The notes: generated from the sequence alone by a model not told the origin. Positions 16,558 through 26,695 are shown, counted from the stretch's first letter. The stretch is DNA of 64,000 bases from Sphingobium sp. 15-1 (GCF_013375535.1 NZ_JABXJG010000001.1:1984001-2048000); one strand, 5' to 3'. Numbers and translations are program-made.

Positions 16558-16728
16558 ACGGGTCGGAACCGCAACCCTCACCTGATCGACGCAAGAGCGC
16601 GCCACCTTTCTCACAACCGGCAAGCCGGAGTTGAAGCGAAGAGAACGCAGCGGGGACTAAAAAAGCGCTCCGGGGCCTGAGTGCCCCCATGCCGCGCTTC
16701 CCCCAAAGGCGCGGCACCTCTCCAACTC

Positions 16729-17490
16729 TCAGCTTACGGGCTTCGCCACCGCCACCAGCGTGGGTTGCGCATCCGCTGCGGCATCCTTTGTCGCCGCATT
16801 GGTCGCACCCGGCTGGGTCTTGAGGCTCGCCGCGGCCGACTGAAGCGCGACAGCAGCCGCCTCCAGCGCCGCCGCGGCGGATTGCGGCGTGACCGGCGGC
16901 GGCGCTGCCGTCTCGGCCACTGCGGCTGTCGGCGTCACCGGATCGCTCGCCGGCGCCGCCGCCTTCACTGCATCCGCCGGAACCGCAGCCGGAGCCGCCG
17001 CCACAGCGGTCGTCGGTGCACAAACATCCCCGACCCCCGCCGGTTTGTCCGAGAAATTCCGAGCCAGCATCGGAAGTTCATTCTCACCGGCATTGGTCGC
17101 CAGGGTCAGCAACGTATCGGCCATCTGGCAGAAACCCGCTGATTGAACGCCATCGGTATGACTATTGGCCAGCCTGGTTATGAAATCGTCATAAGCACGC
17201 TGCCCGTCGGCAATGCCATTTTCTCGCATGAAGCGCAGTTTCAGCGCATTATTATATTTATCGGCGCTTCCCATTCTTTCGTAAAATTTATCGTATTTCG
17301 CCGTTATCTCACTATTGGTCGACCGGCATTTCAGCGATCCCAGCATCAACATGATCTGTAGATCTCTGACACGCGCCGCTTCGACTTCATAAGGTTGCCA
17401 GCACTGTGCCTCCCCCGCAGACGCAGCACCGCCAAAAAAGAGCGCGACGAAACAACTGGCGGCACTCGCCGCCATCCTCAACCTAGACAT
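16729..17490 (-). CDS. Exported protein of unknown function with Ala/Pro-rich C-terminus
   Basis: 253 residues. The N-terminus MSRLRMAASAASCFVALFFG ending GGAASAGEAQ is a Sec signal peptide. The mature N-terminal half (about 25-150) is helical with four Cys (QCWQPYE, SLKCRSTN, GFCQMAD, DVCAPTT) that could form two disulfides. The rest is a low-complexity Ala/Pro/Thr tail. I do not recognise the family. Start at 17490 so that the signal peptide is at the N-terminus. Lone gene with a long upstream noncoding stretch. Confidence 0.75.
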   Translation of the reverse strand: MSRLRMAASAASCFVALFFGGAASAGEAQCWQPYEVEAARVRDLQIMLMLGSLKCRSTNSEITAKYDKFYERMGSADKYNNALKLRFMRENGIADGQRAYDDFITRLANSHTDGVQSAGFCQMADTLLTLATNAGENELPMLARNFSDKPAGVGDVCAPTTAVAAAPAAVPADAVKAAAPASDPVTPTAAVAETAAPPPVTPQSAAAALEAAAVALQSAAASLKTQPGATNAATKDAAADAQPTLVAVAKPVS

Positions 17491-17750
17491 GATGGACCTC
17501 GCAGAATCGGCTGGACCCCGCAGATCAAACATTAACATTTTGCCACAAAATTGCCATTAATTATTTGTTGACAGTGACATTTATGACGCATCCGGAAACA
17601 TCGCGGAATTACGCCCTTTCGTCGATCTCCAGCTATCAAATGGCCATTATCCGTCCGGATATTTTCGGCTTCGGGCGGCTTGGATAAATCAGGGACCGCC
17701 GGACTAACCGATTTGGGTGGGAGGCGGACATACCGAGCCGGAACATACTC
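17491..17750. other. Noncoding stretch upstream of 16729-17490
   Basis: About 260 bp, more A/T-rich than average close to the gene (AATTGCCATTAATTATTTG near 17550), which is consistent with a promoter for the exported protein. No other feature recognised. Confidence 0.4.
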
Positions 17751-17836
17751 CGTGCTCCTGCGAAGGCAGGAGCCCAGTTCAGACGGTGCGATGATCCACT
17801 AGGGCAGGACTGGGCTCCTGCCTTCGCAGGAGCACG
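17751..17836. repeat. Palindromic intergenic repeat, GTGCTCCTGCGAAGG family
   Basis: A clean copy: CGTGCTCCTGCGAAGGCAGG, a spacer with GATGATCCACTAGGG, and the complementary right arm ending GCAGGAGCACG. It is useful as the uninterrupted reference for the copy at 60214-60402 that carries an insertion. Confidence 0.9.
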
Positions 17837-17902
17837 ATGCGCTTAACGGCTGAGAATGACCGCAATGGGCCATTCCCCTCACTCCGAATTTATCCACGCC
17901 GC

Positions 17903-18718
17903 CTAGGCCGTCACCGCCTCGGCCCTAGCGATCAGCGCCTTCGCCTCCTCGACATGCATGCTTTCGATCATCCGCCCCTCGAAACGCTCGGCGCCGCCGG
18001 TCGCCGCCTCGATCAACCGCCGCGCATCCGCCACCGCCTGCGGATCGGGACCGAACACCTGATTGGCGACCGGCACCTGACTCGGATGGATCAGCGTCTT
18101 GCCGTCAAAGCCCAGAATATGCCCCGCCGCGCATTCGCTTTCGAATCCCGCCTCGTCGTCCAGCCGGTTGAACACGCCGTCAAACACCGCGATCCGGGCC
18201 GCGCGCGCCGCCAGGATGACCGATTGCAGCGACAGCGCCAGACCCTCCCGCCCGGCCGACGGCGGAATCCCCAGATCCTGCCGCAGATCGTTATTGCCCA
18301 TGAACAGCCCCGCGCAGCCCTCCGCCGCCGCAATCGCCTGCGCCGCAACGACGCCAGCAGCGCTTTCGATCATCGCGATCACCGGTTTCTGGCAGACGCT
18401 GAACACGTCCTTCACCTGTTTGGGCGTTTCGACCTTGGGCAGCACGACATAATCGGCGGCGGAGCCTTTGATCGCCACCATCTCCCGCCCATGCGACGGC
18501 GCGCCCTCGACATTGATTCGCACCGCCGCCAGACGGCCGCCAAAGCCCTCCGCCACGGCTTCGACCGCATTGGCCAGCGCCTCTTCCTTGCGGTCGTCGG
18601 GCACCGCATCCTCCAGGTCCAGGATCACCATGTCGCACGGCAGGGTGCGCGCCTTGGCGATGGCGCGGGGGTTGGATGCGGGCAGGAACAGCAGCGATCG
18701 GGCGTGGCGCAACAACAT
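17903..18718 (-). CDS. HpcH/HpaI aldolase / CitE-like CoA ester lyase
   Basis: 271 residues, a TIM-barrel lyase of the citrate-lyase beta-subunit-like family. Visible are RSLLFLPASNPRAIAKA, the metal-site DMVILDLEDAVPDD, the Arg in VRINVEGAPS, VLPKVETPKQV and GFDGKTLIHPSQV. No citrate lyase alpha or acyl-carrier gene is adjacent, so it is probably a stand-alone CitE-like enzyme acting on a malyl- or citramalyl-CoA type ester. AGGAG lies 7 nt before the ATG at 18718. Divergent from the SPFH/NfeD pair. Confidence 0.9.
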   Translation of the reverse strand: MLLRHARSLLFLPASNPRAIAKARTLPCDMVILDLEDAVPDDRKEEALANAVEAVAEGFGGRLAAVRINVEGAPSHGREMVAIKGSAADYVVLPKVETPKQVKDVFSVCQKPVIAMIESAAGVVAAQAIAAAEGCAGLFMGNNDLRQDLGIPPSAGREGLALSLQSVILAARAARIAVFDGVFNRLDDEAGFESECAAGHILGFDGKTLIHPSQVPVANQVFGPDPQAVADARRLIEAATGGAERFEGRMIESMHVEEAKALIARAEAVTA

Positions 18719-18799
18719 GATGAAACTCCTATCACTTTGCCTTTTCCCATTCATGATTTCACGTCATAGTCCAAGCGGATTTCAGGGGGGAGTGCAGGC

Positions 18800-19768
18800 A
18801 TGCTGACGACATTCGCGCTGACGGTGACATTGCTGGTGCTGTTCTACCTGGCGGTGAGCGTCAAGGTGGTGCGCCAAGGCTATCAATATACCATCGAACG
18901 CTTCGGCCGCTTCACCGAAGTCGCGCGCCCCGGCCTGAATTTCTACCCCGCCTTCTTTTACGCCGTCGGGCGGAAGATCAACATGATGGAGCAGGTGGTC
19001 GACATTCCGGGACAGGAGATCATCACCAAGGACAATGCCATGGTCTCGGTCGACGGCGTCGTGTTCTTCCAGGTGCTGGACGCGGCCAAGGCGGCCTATG
19101 AAGTGTCGGAACTTTATGTCGCGATCATGCAGCTTGCGACCACCAACCTGCGCACGGTGATGGGCTCGATGGACCTGGACGAGACGCTGTCGAAGCGCGA
19201 CGAGATCAATGCGCGGCTGCTGTCCGTGGTCGATCACGCCACCAACGCCTGGGGCATCAAGATCACCCGCGTCGAATTGAAGGACATCCGCCCGCCCGCC
19301 GACATCGTCAACGCCATGGGCCGCCAGATGAAGGCGGAGCGCGAGAAGCGCGCCCTGATCCTGGAATCGGAGGGCCTGCGCGCATCAGAAATCCTGAAGG
19401 CCGAAGGACAGAAGCAGAGCCAGATATTGGAAGCGGAGGGCCGCCGCGAGGCCGCCTTCCGCGACGCCGAAGCCCGCGAGCGCGAGGCGGAAGCCGAAGC
19501 CAAGGCGACGCAAATGGTGTCCGACGCCATCGCGAATGGCAATGCGCAGGCGATCAATTATTTCGTCGCCCAGAAATATGTCGAGGCGGTGAGCCAGTTC
19601 GCTACCTCCCCCAATGCCAAGACCATCCTCTTCCCGGTCGAAGCGACCCAGTTGATCGGCACGCTGGGCGGCATCGGCGCGCTGGCGAAAGAGGCGCTGG
19701 GTGAAGGCGCGCCGCCCCCTCCCCCCGCCGCGCCGCGCCGTGGCCCGTTCGGACAGGGACAGGCATGA
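18800..19768 (+). CDS. SPFH/Band 7 (stomatin-like, QmcA family) membrane protein
   Basis: 322 residues. One N-terminal membrane segment (TFALTVTLLVLFYLAVSV) is followed by the band 7 domain (about 22-180, with FGRFTEVARPGLNFY and DIPGQEIITKDNAMVSVDG). A long charged coiled coil follows (about 185-260, ILEAEGRREAAFRDAEARER), then a Gly/Pro-rich tail. These proteins form ring-shaped membrane microdomain scaffolds linked to protease control. The next gene encodes the NfeD partner with a 4-bp ATGA overlap, the classic two-gene unit. Confidence 0.93.
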   Translation: MLTTFALTVTLLVLFYLAVSVKVVRQGYQYTIERFGRFTEVARPGLNFYPAFFYAVGRKINMMEQVVDIPGQEIITKDNAMVSVDGVVFFQVLDAAKAAYEVSELYVAIMQLATTNLRTVMGSMDLDETLSKRDEINARLLSVVDHATNAWGIKITRVELKDIRPPADIVNAMGRQMKAEREKRALILESEGLRASEILKAEGQKQSQILEAEGRREAAFRDAEAREREAEAEAKATQMVSDAIANGNAQAINYFVAQKYVEAVSQFATSPNAKTILFPVEATQLIGTLGGIGALAKEALGEGAPPPPPAAPRRGPFGQGQA

Positions 19769-20211
19769 CGGACTGGCTCGCCATGCTGGACGATCATTGG
19801 GGTTGGCTGGTCTTCGCCGCGCTGCTCGGCATGGGCGAGGTGCTGATACCGGGCGTGTTCCTGATCTGGGTCGCGCTGGCGGCGGCGGTGACCGGGCTGG
19901 TCGCCCTTGCCTTTCCGATCTCCATGCCGCTGCAACTGCTGCTGTTCGCGGGCCTCTGCCTGCTGTCGGTCTGGGGCGGGCGGCGCTGGTACACCGCCAA
20001 TCCGGTGGATTCGCAAGACCCGCTGCTCAACGACCGCACGGCGCGGCTGGTGGGGGAGATCGTCACCGTCGTGGAAGCGATCGACAATGGCCGCGGGCGG
20101 GTGAAGGTGGGCGACAGCGTCTGGTCCTGCCGCGGCCCCGACGCGCCGGTTGGCGCAAGGGTCAGGGTGATCGGCGCGGAGGCTTCGGTATTGAAGGTGG
20201 AGTTGGTTTGA
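19765..20211 (+). CDS. NfeD family membrane protein
   Basis: 148 residues: two to three N-terminal TM helices (about 15-75, LVFAALLGMGEVLIPGVFLI) and a C-terminal OB-fold NfeD domain (about 85-147) with GEIVTVVEAIDNGRGRVKVG and GARVRVIGAEASVLKVE. NfeD proteins pair with SPFH proteins at the membrane. This is the short, protease-free type (YbbJ-like). It starts within the stop of the SPFH gene. Confidence 0.93.
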   Translation: MTDWLAMLDDHWGWLVFAALLGMGEVLIPGVFLIWVALAAAVTGLVALAFPISMPLQLLLFAGLCLLSVWGGRRWYTANPVDSQDPLLNDRTARLVGEIVTVVEAIDNGRGRVKVGDSVWSCRGPDAPVGARVRVIGAEASVLKVELV

Positions 20212-20260
20212 AGGTGGTGATGGGTGGGCAGCGGCCCCACCTCCTTGCCTTGAAGTACAC

Positions 20261-20347
20261 CGTGCTCCTGCGAAGGCAGGAGTCCAGTTCGGGCGGTGCG
20301 ATGATCCACTCAGGGCAGGACTGGACTCCTGCCTTCGCAGGAGCACG
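20261..20347. repeat. Palindromic intergenic repeat, GTGCTCCTGCGAAGG family
   Basis: Copy with both arms intact and GATGATCCACTCAGGGCAGG in the spacer. It lies between the convergent nfeD and ferredoxin reductase genes. Confidence 0.9.
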
Positions 20348-20395
20348 TGTCGCTTAAACGGCCGCAACTGACCAAAACCACCCAACCTCCGAAAA

Positions 20396-20429
20396 GAAAA
20401 AGGGCCGGCGTCGCCGCCAGCCCTTTTTT
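20396..20429. terminator. Bidirectional intrinsic terminator
   Basis: A GC-rich hairpin (GGGCCGGCG / CCGCCAGCCC around 20402-20423) is flanked by AAAAA on the left and TTTTTT on the right. It can serve both the plus-strand NfeD unit and the minus-strand reductase gene. Confidence 0.75.
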
Positions 20430-20449
20430 CCTATCATCGCACCGACAGC

Positions 20450-21283
20450 TCAGCCGACGAAGGCGCGCTCGATCACATAAGCGCCCGGCGCGGCGTTGGA
20501 GCCTTCGGCAAAGCCCTGCTCCTCGAAATAGGCGCCGAACTGCTTGATCATCTCCATGCTGCCGCACATCATGATCCGGTCGGTTTCCGGATTGAACTTC
20601 GCGTCGCCCGCTATGCCTTCGAACAACGCGCCCGTTTCGACCAGCTTGTCGATGCGGACATTGTTCCGGAACGGCTCGCGCGTCACGGTCGGCACATAAT
20701 GGAACTGCGTCGCCGCCTGTTCGGCCACCAGCGGGTCCTCCGCCAGCTTGCCCGACAGCTCGTCATGGAAGGCCAGATCGCTCACCCGGCGGACCGAATG
20801 GACCACCACGACCTGCTCGTAAAATTCATAGACGTCCGGATCGCGCGCCAGGCTGAGGAACGGCGCCAGGCCCGTGCCGGTCGACAGCATGAACAGCCGC
20901 TTGCCCGGCAGCAGCGCGTCCGTCACCAGCGTACCGGTCGGCTTGCGGCCCAGATAGATCTGGTCGCCCGGCTGGATCAATTGCAGCCTGGAGGTCAGCG
21001 GCCCGTCCTGCACCTTGATCGACAGGAATTCCAGTTCCTCGTCCCAGGCGGGGCTGGCGACCGAATAGGCGCGCAGCAGCGGCTTGCCGTTGTCGCCAGC
21101 CAAGCCGATCATCACGAACTCGCCCGAACGGAAGCGGAAGCTGGCCGGCCGCGTGATGCGGAAGCTGAAAAGATGTTCGTTCCAATGCCGCACCGACAGC
21201 ACGGTTTCCACTGAAAGCGCGCCGGTCGGTTCCAGCACCGGCTTTTCGATCGTCACGTCGTTCAAAACCTTTTCCCCTGCCAA
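20450..21283 (-). CDS. fpr: Ferredoxin/flavodoxin--NADP+ reductase
   Basis: 277 residues. The FAD domain carries RAYSVASP (the RxYS flavin motif) and IKVQDGPLTSRLQ; the NADP domain has MLSTGTGLAPFLSLARDP and MMCGSMEMIKQF. The C-terminus VIERAFVG fits the bacterial subclass of plant-type FNRs, which typically end in an aromatic plus a few residues. It supplies electrons from NADPH to ferredoxin or flavodoxin, often in oxidative stress. A 12-bp palindrome lies 77 bp upstream of the start. Confidence 0.93.
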   Translation of the reverse strand: MAGEKVLNDVTIEKPVLEPTGALSVETVLSVRHWNEHLFSFRITRPASFRFRSGEFVMIGLAGDNGKPLLRAYSVASPAWDEELEFLSIKVQDGPLTSRLQLIQPGDQIYLGRKPTGTLVTDALLPGKRLFMLSTGTGLAPFLSLARDPDVYEFYEQVVVVHSVRRVSDLAFHDELSGKLAEDPLVAEQAATQFHYVPTVTREPFRNNVRIDKLVETGALFEGIAGDAKFNPETDRIMMCGSMEMIKQFGAYFEEQGFAEGSNAAPGAYVIERAFVG

Positions 21284-21739
21284 ATCCAGAGCCGCCGCCG
21301 CCCCGAAAAAGCGTCAGTTGCGTGGGCTTCGCAATAAGCTATGCAGCGCGAATGCCCCCTGGAACGTTCCAAGGCAAGGCGAAAAAAACTTGCCCCCGCA
21401 ATAGCTGGCGATCAGGAGCGCGGGCAAAGCGGCGGCGCGGCGCGGCGGCCCGGAACGCAACAAGGAAGATTGCCCGCCCTGGGCGCATGCACGGCGCGGT
21501 GGCTGGGCGCGCACGCGCCGTCCTGCGTCCATTCCCCGGACAGAAATTGGCCCTGCGCCTGCGCATTGCCGCTCAATATCGCTGCAATGGCGGCGCTGCC
21601 GCGCAGCATATCCCCCATCATGATGATTTCCCTTGCTTGCCGAGCGCCGACACGCCCGTCCCCGCGACAAGCACATAGTCGCTTCTCTATCCAAAAGCAT
21701 ACCCCATCATGGGTATGCCCGGCTATTTCCGCGAAATAG
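21284..21739. other. Long noncoding leader/gap upstream of fpr
   Basis: About 455 bp. I see no convincing gene: the minus-strand reading frame 21412-21744 has skewed composition and no recognisable domain. It contains the palindrome at 21360-21371 and probably the fpr promoter. Confidence 0.4.
21360..21371. promoter_or_regulatory. Palindrome TGGAACGTTCCA upstream of fpr
   Basis: A perfect 12-bp palindrome centred 82 bp upstream of the fpr start. The position suits an operator for a dimeric regulator; which one is unknown. A single site gives limited support. Confidence 0.35.
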
Positions 21740-21819
21740 GTCATTCCAGCGCAAGCTGGAATCTCGCGAGGCCAGGCTGTGCCCTATCGCCTGAGATCCC
21801 AGCTTTCGCTGGGATGACG
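21740..21819. repeat. Palindromic repeat, GTCATTCCAGCGCAAGCTGG family
   Basis: The left arm GTCATTCCAGCGCAAGCTGG and right arm CCAGCTTTCGCTGGGATGAC pair over about 25 bp with a spacer of about 30 bp. It shares the GTCATTCC edge with the 13567-type family but has a different arm sequence. Confidence 0.8.
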
Positions 21820-21823
21820 GATA

Positions 21824-22141
21824 TTAACCGAACAGGCCCTTCGCCAGACCGCCCAGTTCGTTGAGCGGGTTGCCGTCGCCGTCACGGTCGAACAGGCTCC
21901 CGATCTTCGACAATATGGCTTCAGGCCCGCCGAAATGCGCGAACAGCTCCTGCAACTTGTCCGCCGACACGCCATGTTCGGCCGCCGTGGTCGCCAGGGC
22001 AGCCACATCCGTCTCCCCCGAAGCGATCTTGCCGCCGATTTCGCTCATCAACGCCTGCATCTGTTCGGGCTGAAGACCGATCTTCGCGGCCACCGCCTCC
22101 AGGCCGCCCAGATTGCCCAGCAAATCGTCAAACCCAGCCAT
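21824..22141 (-). CDS. Small helical protein, DUF937/YidB-like (uncertain)
   Basis: 105 residues, starting MAGFDDLLGNLGGLEAVAAK. It is composed of short amphipathic helices with a repeated G-G-x-E-A pattern (GGLEAVAAKIGL at residue 12, GGPEAILSKIGS at about 70) and ends GGLAKGLFG. The pattern recalls DUF937/YidB-like proteins with internal repeats, but I assign this only tentatively. A DRDGDGNPLNEL stretch resembles a calcium-binding loop. No operon partner. Confidence 0.75.
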   Translation of the reverse strand: MAGFDDLLGNLGGLEAVAAKIGLQPEQMQALMSEIGGKIASGETDVAALATTAAEHGVSADKLQELFAHFGGPEAILSKIGSLFDRDGDGNPLNELGGLAKGLFG

Positions 22142-22202
22142 AGCTCATATCCCGCTGAAAATTCGATGCAGGATAGCATTGCGCGCGGCCGACAGGAAGC
22201 AA

Positions 22203-22236
22203 AAGAGGCCGGGGGATCGCTCCCCCGGCCTCTTCG
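22203..22236 (-). terminator. Intrinsic terminator of pckA
   Basis: A perfect 14-bp stem (AAGAGGCCGGGGGA with its complement) and a 4-nt loop, ending TCTTTTG on the minus strand, 20 bp past the pckA stop. Confidence 0.8.
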
Positions 22237-22254
22237 TTACGGAATGCGAGGGCG

Positions 22255-23871
22255 TCAGGCCGCCGTCAGCGCCGCGTCGCGCACCGACGCGTCGACATGA
22301 TCCTCGAACTGGGCGAAATTGTCGACGAACTGCTTCACCAGCTTGCCGGCGGTTTCGTCATAGGCCGCCTTGTCGGCCCAGGTCGCACGAGGATCGAGCA
22401 TCGCCGTCTCCACGCCCGGCACCGCGACCGGCACCTGGAAACCGAAATTCGGATCGGTGCGGAATTCGGCATTGTTGAGGCTGCCGTCGAGCGCCGCGTT
22501 GAGCAAGGCCCGCGTCACCTTGATCGGCATGCGCTTGCCCACGCCATATTTGCCGCCGGTCCAGCCGGTATTGACCAGCCAGCAGGTGACGCCGCCCTTG
22601 TTGATGCGTTCCTTGAGCAGATTGCCGTAGACCGACGGATGACGCGGCATGAACGGCGCGCCGAAGCAGGTCGAGAAAGTGGCCGAAGGCTCCGTCACGC
22701 CGATCTCGGTCCCCGCGACGCGCGCGGTATAGCCCGAGAGGAAGTGATACATGGCCTGATCCGGCGTCAGCCGCGCGATCGGCGGCAGCACGCCATACGC
22801 GTCAGCGGTGAGGAAGATGATGTTCTTCGGCACCGGCCCCAGATTCTTCTCCGACGCGTTCGGGATGAAGTCGATCGGGTAGGAACCGCGGCTATTCTCG
22901 GCCAGGCTGTTGTCGTCCAGGTCGATCTCGCGGGTTTCCTCGTCGATCACGACATTTTCCAGCACCGTGCCGAACCGCTTGGTGGTGGCGAAGATTTCCG
23001 GCTCGGCCTCGGCCGACAGGTTGATCATCTTGGCATAGCAGCCGCCCTCGAAATTGAAGACGGCGGTGTCCGACCAGCCATGCTCGTCGTCACCGATCAG
23101 CGTGCGGCTGGCGTCGGCCGACAGGGTGGTCTTGCCGGTGCCCGACAGGCCGAAGAAGACGGCGGTGTCGCCGTTCGGGCCGATATTGGCCGAACAGTGC
23201 ATCGGCATCACGCCGTGGGTCGGCAGCAGATAGTTGAGGATACCGAAGACCGACTTCTTCATCTCGCCGGCATAACGAGTGCCGCCGATCAGGATCAGCT
23301 TCTCGGTGAAGTTGACCGCGATCACGGTTTCGCTGCGGGTGCCGTGGCGGGCCGGATCGGCCTGGAAGGTCGGCAGGTCGATGATCGTATATTCGGGCGC
23401 GAAGCCGGCCAACTCATCCGCGCCCGGACGGACCAGCAGCGTACGGATGAAAAGGTTATGCCAGGCCAATTCGTTGATGACGCGCACATTGACGCGATGT
23501 TCGGGCTGCGACCCGCCGAAAAGATCAGCGACGTAGAGCTTGTCCTTCTGACCCAGAGCGGCGAAGAAATCGGCCTTCAGCGCGGCGAAATGCTCCGGCG
23601 TCATGGGCACATTGGTCTTGCCCCACCAGACGGTGGATTCGGTTTCAGCGTCCCGGACGATGAACTTGTCGCTTGCCGACCGGCCGGTATGCTTGCCGGT
23701 CTTGACGACCAGCGGGCCGTCCTTGGCCAAAATGCCTTCGCCATTGGCGAGCGCGGCTTCGACGAGGGGCGCGGTGCCCAGATTCCAAAATTGATCAGCC
23801 TTGGTGGAAATACCCTGCTGATCCAGGGTGAAAGAGGATTTGGCCTGCACGCCTTTGCTCCTGAATATCAT
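22255..23871 (-). CDS. pckA: Phosphoenolpyruvate carboxykinase (ATP)
   Basis: 538 residues. It converts oxaloacetate and ATP to PEP, the first committed step of gluconeogenesis. Present are the substrate loop [12 protein letters not shown], the metal site HCSANIG, the P-loop [13 protein letters not shown], the kinase-2 motif and [19 protein letters not shown]. Start at 23871 ([10 protein letters not shown]) gives the normal family length; upstream in-frame starts add unrelated sequence. It is divergent from chvI, as in other alphaproteobacteria, where ChvI influences pckA expression (family knowledge; not shown here). Confidence 0.96.
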   Translation of the reverse strand: MIFRSKGVQAKSSFTLDQQGISTKADQFWNLGTAPLVEAALANGEGILAKDGPLVVKTGKHTGRSASDKFIVRDAETESTVWWGKTNVPMTPEHFAALKADFFAALGQKDKLYVADLFGGSQPEHRVNVRVINELAWHNLFIRTLLVRPGADELAGFAPEYTIIDLPTFQADPARHGTRSETVIAVNFTEKLILIGGTRYAGEMKKSVFGILNYLLPTHGVMPMHCSANIGPNGDTAVFFGLSGTGKTTLSADASRTLIGDDEHGWSDTAVFNFEGGCYAKMINLSAEAEPEIFATTKRFGTVLENVVIDEETREIDLDDNSLAENSRGSYPIDFIPNASEKNLGPVPKNIIFLTADAYGVLPPIARLTPDQAMYHFLSGYTARVAGTEIGVTEPSATFSTCFGAPFMPRHPSVYGNLLKERINKGGVTCWLVNTGWTGGKYGVGKRMPIKVTRALLNAALDGSLNNAEFRTDPNFGFQVPVAVPGVETAMLDPRATWADKAAYDETAGKLVKQFVDNFAQFEDHVDASVRDAALTAA

Positions 23872-24141
23872 TATGTCCGGCCGCCATATTATATGTCTAC
23901 GGCCGGTCCGCCTCTCGACGCCGCGATCTTCATGCCGCGGGGCGCCATCTGCTGCAGACCTAGCGGGCATAAGCCTTTGCATCAGGTGCGTCAAACCCCG
24001 GAAAACGCCGCAACTGCGGCATTTATCCCGAATTCCCATGGGTACACCGCATAACCCACATGCCCGAGCTTCCTTGCGGGGGGAGCCACCATCGTCTAAC
24101 GCATGGGTCATTCCCATCATCGACGATTTTCGGGACACAGC

Positions 24142-24849
24142 ATGACCGCAACCATCGCTCTGGTGGACGACGACAAGAATATCCTGACCTCCGTCTCTAT
24201 CGCGTTGCAGACGGAAGGGTTCCTGACGCGCCTCTATTCGGACCCGGAGGCGGCGCTGAAGGCGCTGATCGACAATCCGGCCGACCTAGCCGTGTTCGAC
24301 ATCAAGATGCCGCGCATGGATGGCCTCGAACTGCTGCGGCGGCTGCGCGAAAAGAGCCATATGCCGGTCATCTTCCTGACGTCCAAGGCCGACGAGCTGG
24401 ACGAAGCGCTGGGCCTGGCGATGGGCGCGGACGATTATATCAGCAAGCCCTTTTCCCAGCGCCTGCTGATCGCGCGCATCCGCGCGATCCTGCGCCGGGC
24501 GGAAGTCAGCAAGGTGGACGCCGCCCCCGACGAGCCGGTGGCCGAACCCATCGTGCGCGGGCGGCTGGAGATGGACCCGGCGCGACACCGCGTCAAATGG
24601 ATGGGCCGGGACGTGACGCTGACCGTCACCGAATTCCTGATCCTGGAAACGCTCGCCCAGCGCCCCGGCGTGGTCAAGAACCGCAACCAGTTGATGGATG
24701 CCGCCTATCAGGATGACGTCTATGTCGACGACCGGACCATCGACAGCCACATCAAGCGCCTGCGCCGCAAGTTCCGCGAAGTCGACCCCGAATTCAACGC
24801 AATCGACACACTCTATGGCGCCGGCTACCGCTTCTCCGAAGAGGTCTGA
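24142..24849 (+). CDS. chvI: Two-component response regulator ChvI
   Basis: 235 residues, OmpR/PhoB type. The receiver domain has the acidic pocket VDDDKN, the phospho-Asp in [14 protein letters not shown] in [12 protein letters not shown] and K in DDYISKPFS. The C-terminal winged helix includes [20 protein letters not shown] and [15 protein letters not shown]. Start at 24142 ([12 protein letters not shown]). With chvG it forms the alphaproteobacterial acid/envelope-stress system (ExoS/ChvI, BatRS). The downstream genes hprK-rapZ-EIIA-HPr are the usual neighbours. Confidence 0.94.
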   Translation: MTATIALVDDDKNILTSVSIALQTEGFLTRLYSDPEAALKALIDNPADLAVFDIKMPRMDGLELLRRLREKSHMPVIFLTSKADELDEALGLAMGADDYISKPFSQRLLIARIRAILRRAEVSKVDAAPDEPVAEPIVRGRLEMDPARHRVKWMGRDVTLTVTEFLILETLAQRPGVVKNRNQLMDAAYQDDVYVDDRTIDSHIKRLRRKFREVDPEFNAIDTLYGAGYRFSEEV

Positions 24850-26410
24850 CGCGGGCGCCGGGTGGAGCTGGTCCGGCCGGATCAGCCTGACCCCGCGCAT
24901 CCTGGCGGTCAATGTGTTCGCGCTGGCGCTGCTGGCGGGCGGCTTCTTCTATCTCGACAGCTATCGCACGCGCATCGTCGATGATCGGTTGGAGCAGTCG
25001 GCGCGGGAATTGGAGCTGCTGGCGATGGGGCTGGAAACCGCGCCCGGCGACCGGCAGAACGCGCTGATCGCCGCTTATGCGCGGCAGACGGGGGATCGCG
25101 TCCGCCGCTATGACGCTGCTGGACGGCTGATCGCGGACAGCTTCGCCATGAACGCTCCCCGCTACCGCCTGCGCATGCCGGATGAGGAAGAATGGCAGCG
25201 CCATGTCGCCCGCTTCCTCGACAAGGTGATCGACCGCATCGTCTCCGCCGACCGGCCGCCCAATTTCGAGGAGCCGGCGGTCGACCGCGCCGACGCCTGG
25301 CCCGAGCTGGCGGTGGCGCGGAAGAGCGGCCGGACCCAGGCGGTGAACCGCTATGCGCCCGACCGCACCTTCATGATTTCGGCCGCCGTCATCGTGAAGG
25401 ACGGCACCAGCCTGCTCGGAACCGAAAATGCCCGCGACATCACGCGCATCGTCCGGGCCGAGCGGTTCCGCCTAGGCATGGTGCTGGCTGCCGCCGTCTT
25501 CGCCTCCGTCCTGCTGTCCCTCTTCCTGGCCCGGACCATCGTGCAACCCCTTCAGCGCCTCGCCCGCGCAGCCGTGCGGGTGCGGCTGGGCCGGGCGCGC
25601 GAAGTCACCGTGCCGCGCCTGCCCGACCGACGCGACGAGATCGGCATGCTGGCCCGCGCCCTGTCGGACATGAGCCATGCGCTGCGCCAGCGGATCGACG
25701 CGACCGACGCCTTCGCCGCCGATGTCAGCCATGAACTGAAGAACCCCATCGCCTCGCTGCGGTCGGCGCTCGACGCGCTCGACCGGGTGGACAAGCCGGA
25801 GCTGCGCGCCCAGTTGATGGCGATCGCGCAGGACGATGTGCGGCGGCTCGACCGGCTCGTCACCGACATTGCGGAAGCCTCGCGGATCGACGCCCAATTG
25901 TCGCGCACCCGGTTCGAGCCGATCGACCTTGGCCTGCTGATCGAGCGGATGGTCGTCGCCCGGGAGGCGCGCGGCGTCGGCCGCGGCGTCCGCCTGGCCT
26001 TCGCCCGTCCGCGCAAGAATGTCGCGGTGGTGCTGGGCGAGGAACAGCGAATCATCCGCGTGCTCGACAACCTCATCGACAATGCCGTGTCCTTCTCCCC
26101 CGATGACGGGCTGGTCCAGATCGTCGCGACCGTGGCGGACAATGAAGTGCTGGTCAGCGTAGAGGATCAGGGGCCGGGCGTCCCCGAATCCGAACGCGAG
26201 CATGTGTTCCGCCGCTTCCACAGCGTCCGCCCGGAAAATGAGGCGTTCGGCAAGCATAGTGGCCTGGGCCTCGCCATCGCCCGCTCCATCGTGGAGGGGC
26301 ATCAGGGCAAGATCAGCATAGCCGACCGCCAGGACGCGCAGAGCGGCGCCTGCTTCATCATGCGCCTGCCCATGGCCGTGGAACGCGATCCGGGCATCGT
26401 GTCGGAATAG
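24815..26410 (+). CDS. chvG: Two-component sensor histidine kinase ChvG
   Basis: About 531 residues. One N-terminal TM ([20 protein letters not shown]), a periplasmic sensor region of roughly 200 residues, a second TM ([20 protein letters not shown]), HAMP, the H-box [20 protein letters not shown]-box [14 protein letters not shown], and ATP-lid motifs DQGPGVP and [10 protein letters not shown]. The start is uncertain: the ATG at 24815 overlaps chvI by 35 bp and is the last in-frame ATG before the first TM. Several earlier in-frame starts lie deeper inside chvI. Partner of ChvI. Confidence 0.9.
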   Translation: MAPATASPKRSDAGAGWSWSGRISLTPRILAVNVFALALLAGGFFYLDSYRTRIVDDRLEQSARELELLAMGLETAPGDRQNALIAAYARQTGDRVRRYDAAGRLIADSFAMNAPRYRLRMPDEEEWQRHVARFLDKVIDRIVSADRPPNFEEPAVDRADAWPELAVARKSGRTQAVNRYAPDRTFMISAAVIVKDGTSLLGTENARDITRIVRAERFRLGMVLAAAVFASVLLSLFLARTIVQPLQRLARAAVRVRLGRAREVTVPRLPDRRDEIGMLARALSDMSHALRQRIDATDAFAADVSHELKNPIASLRSALDALDRVDKPELRAQLMAIAQDDVRRLDRLVTDIAEASRIDAQLSRTRFEPIDLGLLIERMVVAREARGVGRGVRLAFARPRKNVAVVLGEEQRIIRVLDNLIDNAVSFSPDDGLVQIVATVADNEVLVSVEDQGPGVPESEREHVFRRFHSVRPENEAFGKHSGLGLAIARSIVEGHQGKISIADRQDAQSGACFIMRLPMAVERDPGIVSE

Positions 26411-26474
26411 AAGCTGCGCGTCGGAATTAGCGTAGAGTAGAGACATAAATGGGTGGAGAGCTGCCCTTGCTTTT

Positions 26475-26565
26475 CGTCACCCCGGACTTGATCCGGGGTC
26501 CCGCTGCCTTTTCAGGCGCGCGCTCAAGGAGAAAAGCGGGACCCCGGGTCAAGCCCGGGGTGACG
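26475..26565. repeat. Palindromic intergenic repeat, GTCACCCCGG family
   Basis: Left arm CGTCACCCCGGACTTGATCC, right arm complement ending CCCGGGGTGACG. It sits between chvG and hprK, inside what is otherwise a conserved gene series. Confidence 0.88.
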
Positions 26566-26695
26566 ATGGGGCAATGTCCCCTCTTGGCCGTTTCCTACCA
26601 AATCCCCAACTGCACCATAATGAGAACGGCCCCGGTTAATTCGATTCCCACCAGCGCCAACAGGAGCTAATATGACGTCAAAGCGATAAGGCGAT

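Noticed and set aside
21412..21744. Possible small gene on the minus strand upstream of fpr
   Set aside because: About 110 codons of biased composition with no domain or good ribosome-binding site, partly overlapping a palindromic repeat.
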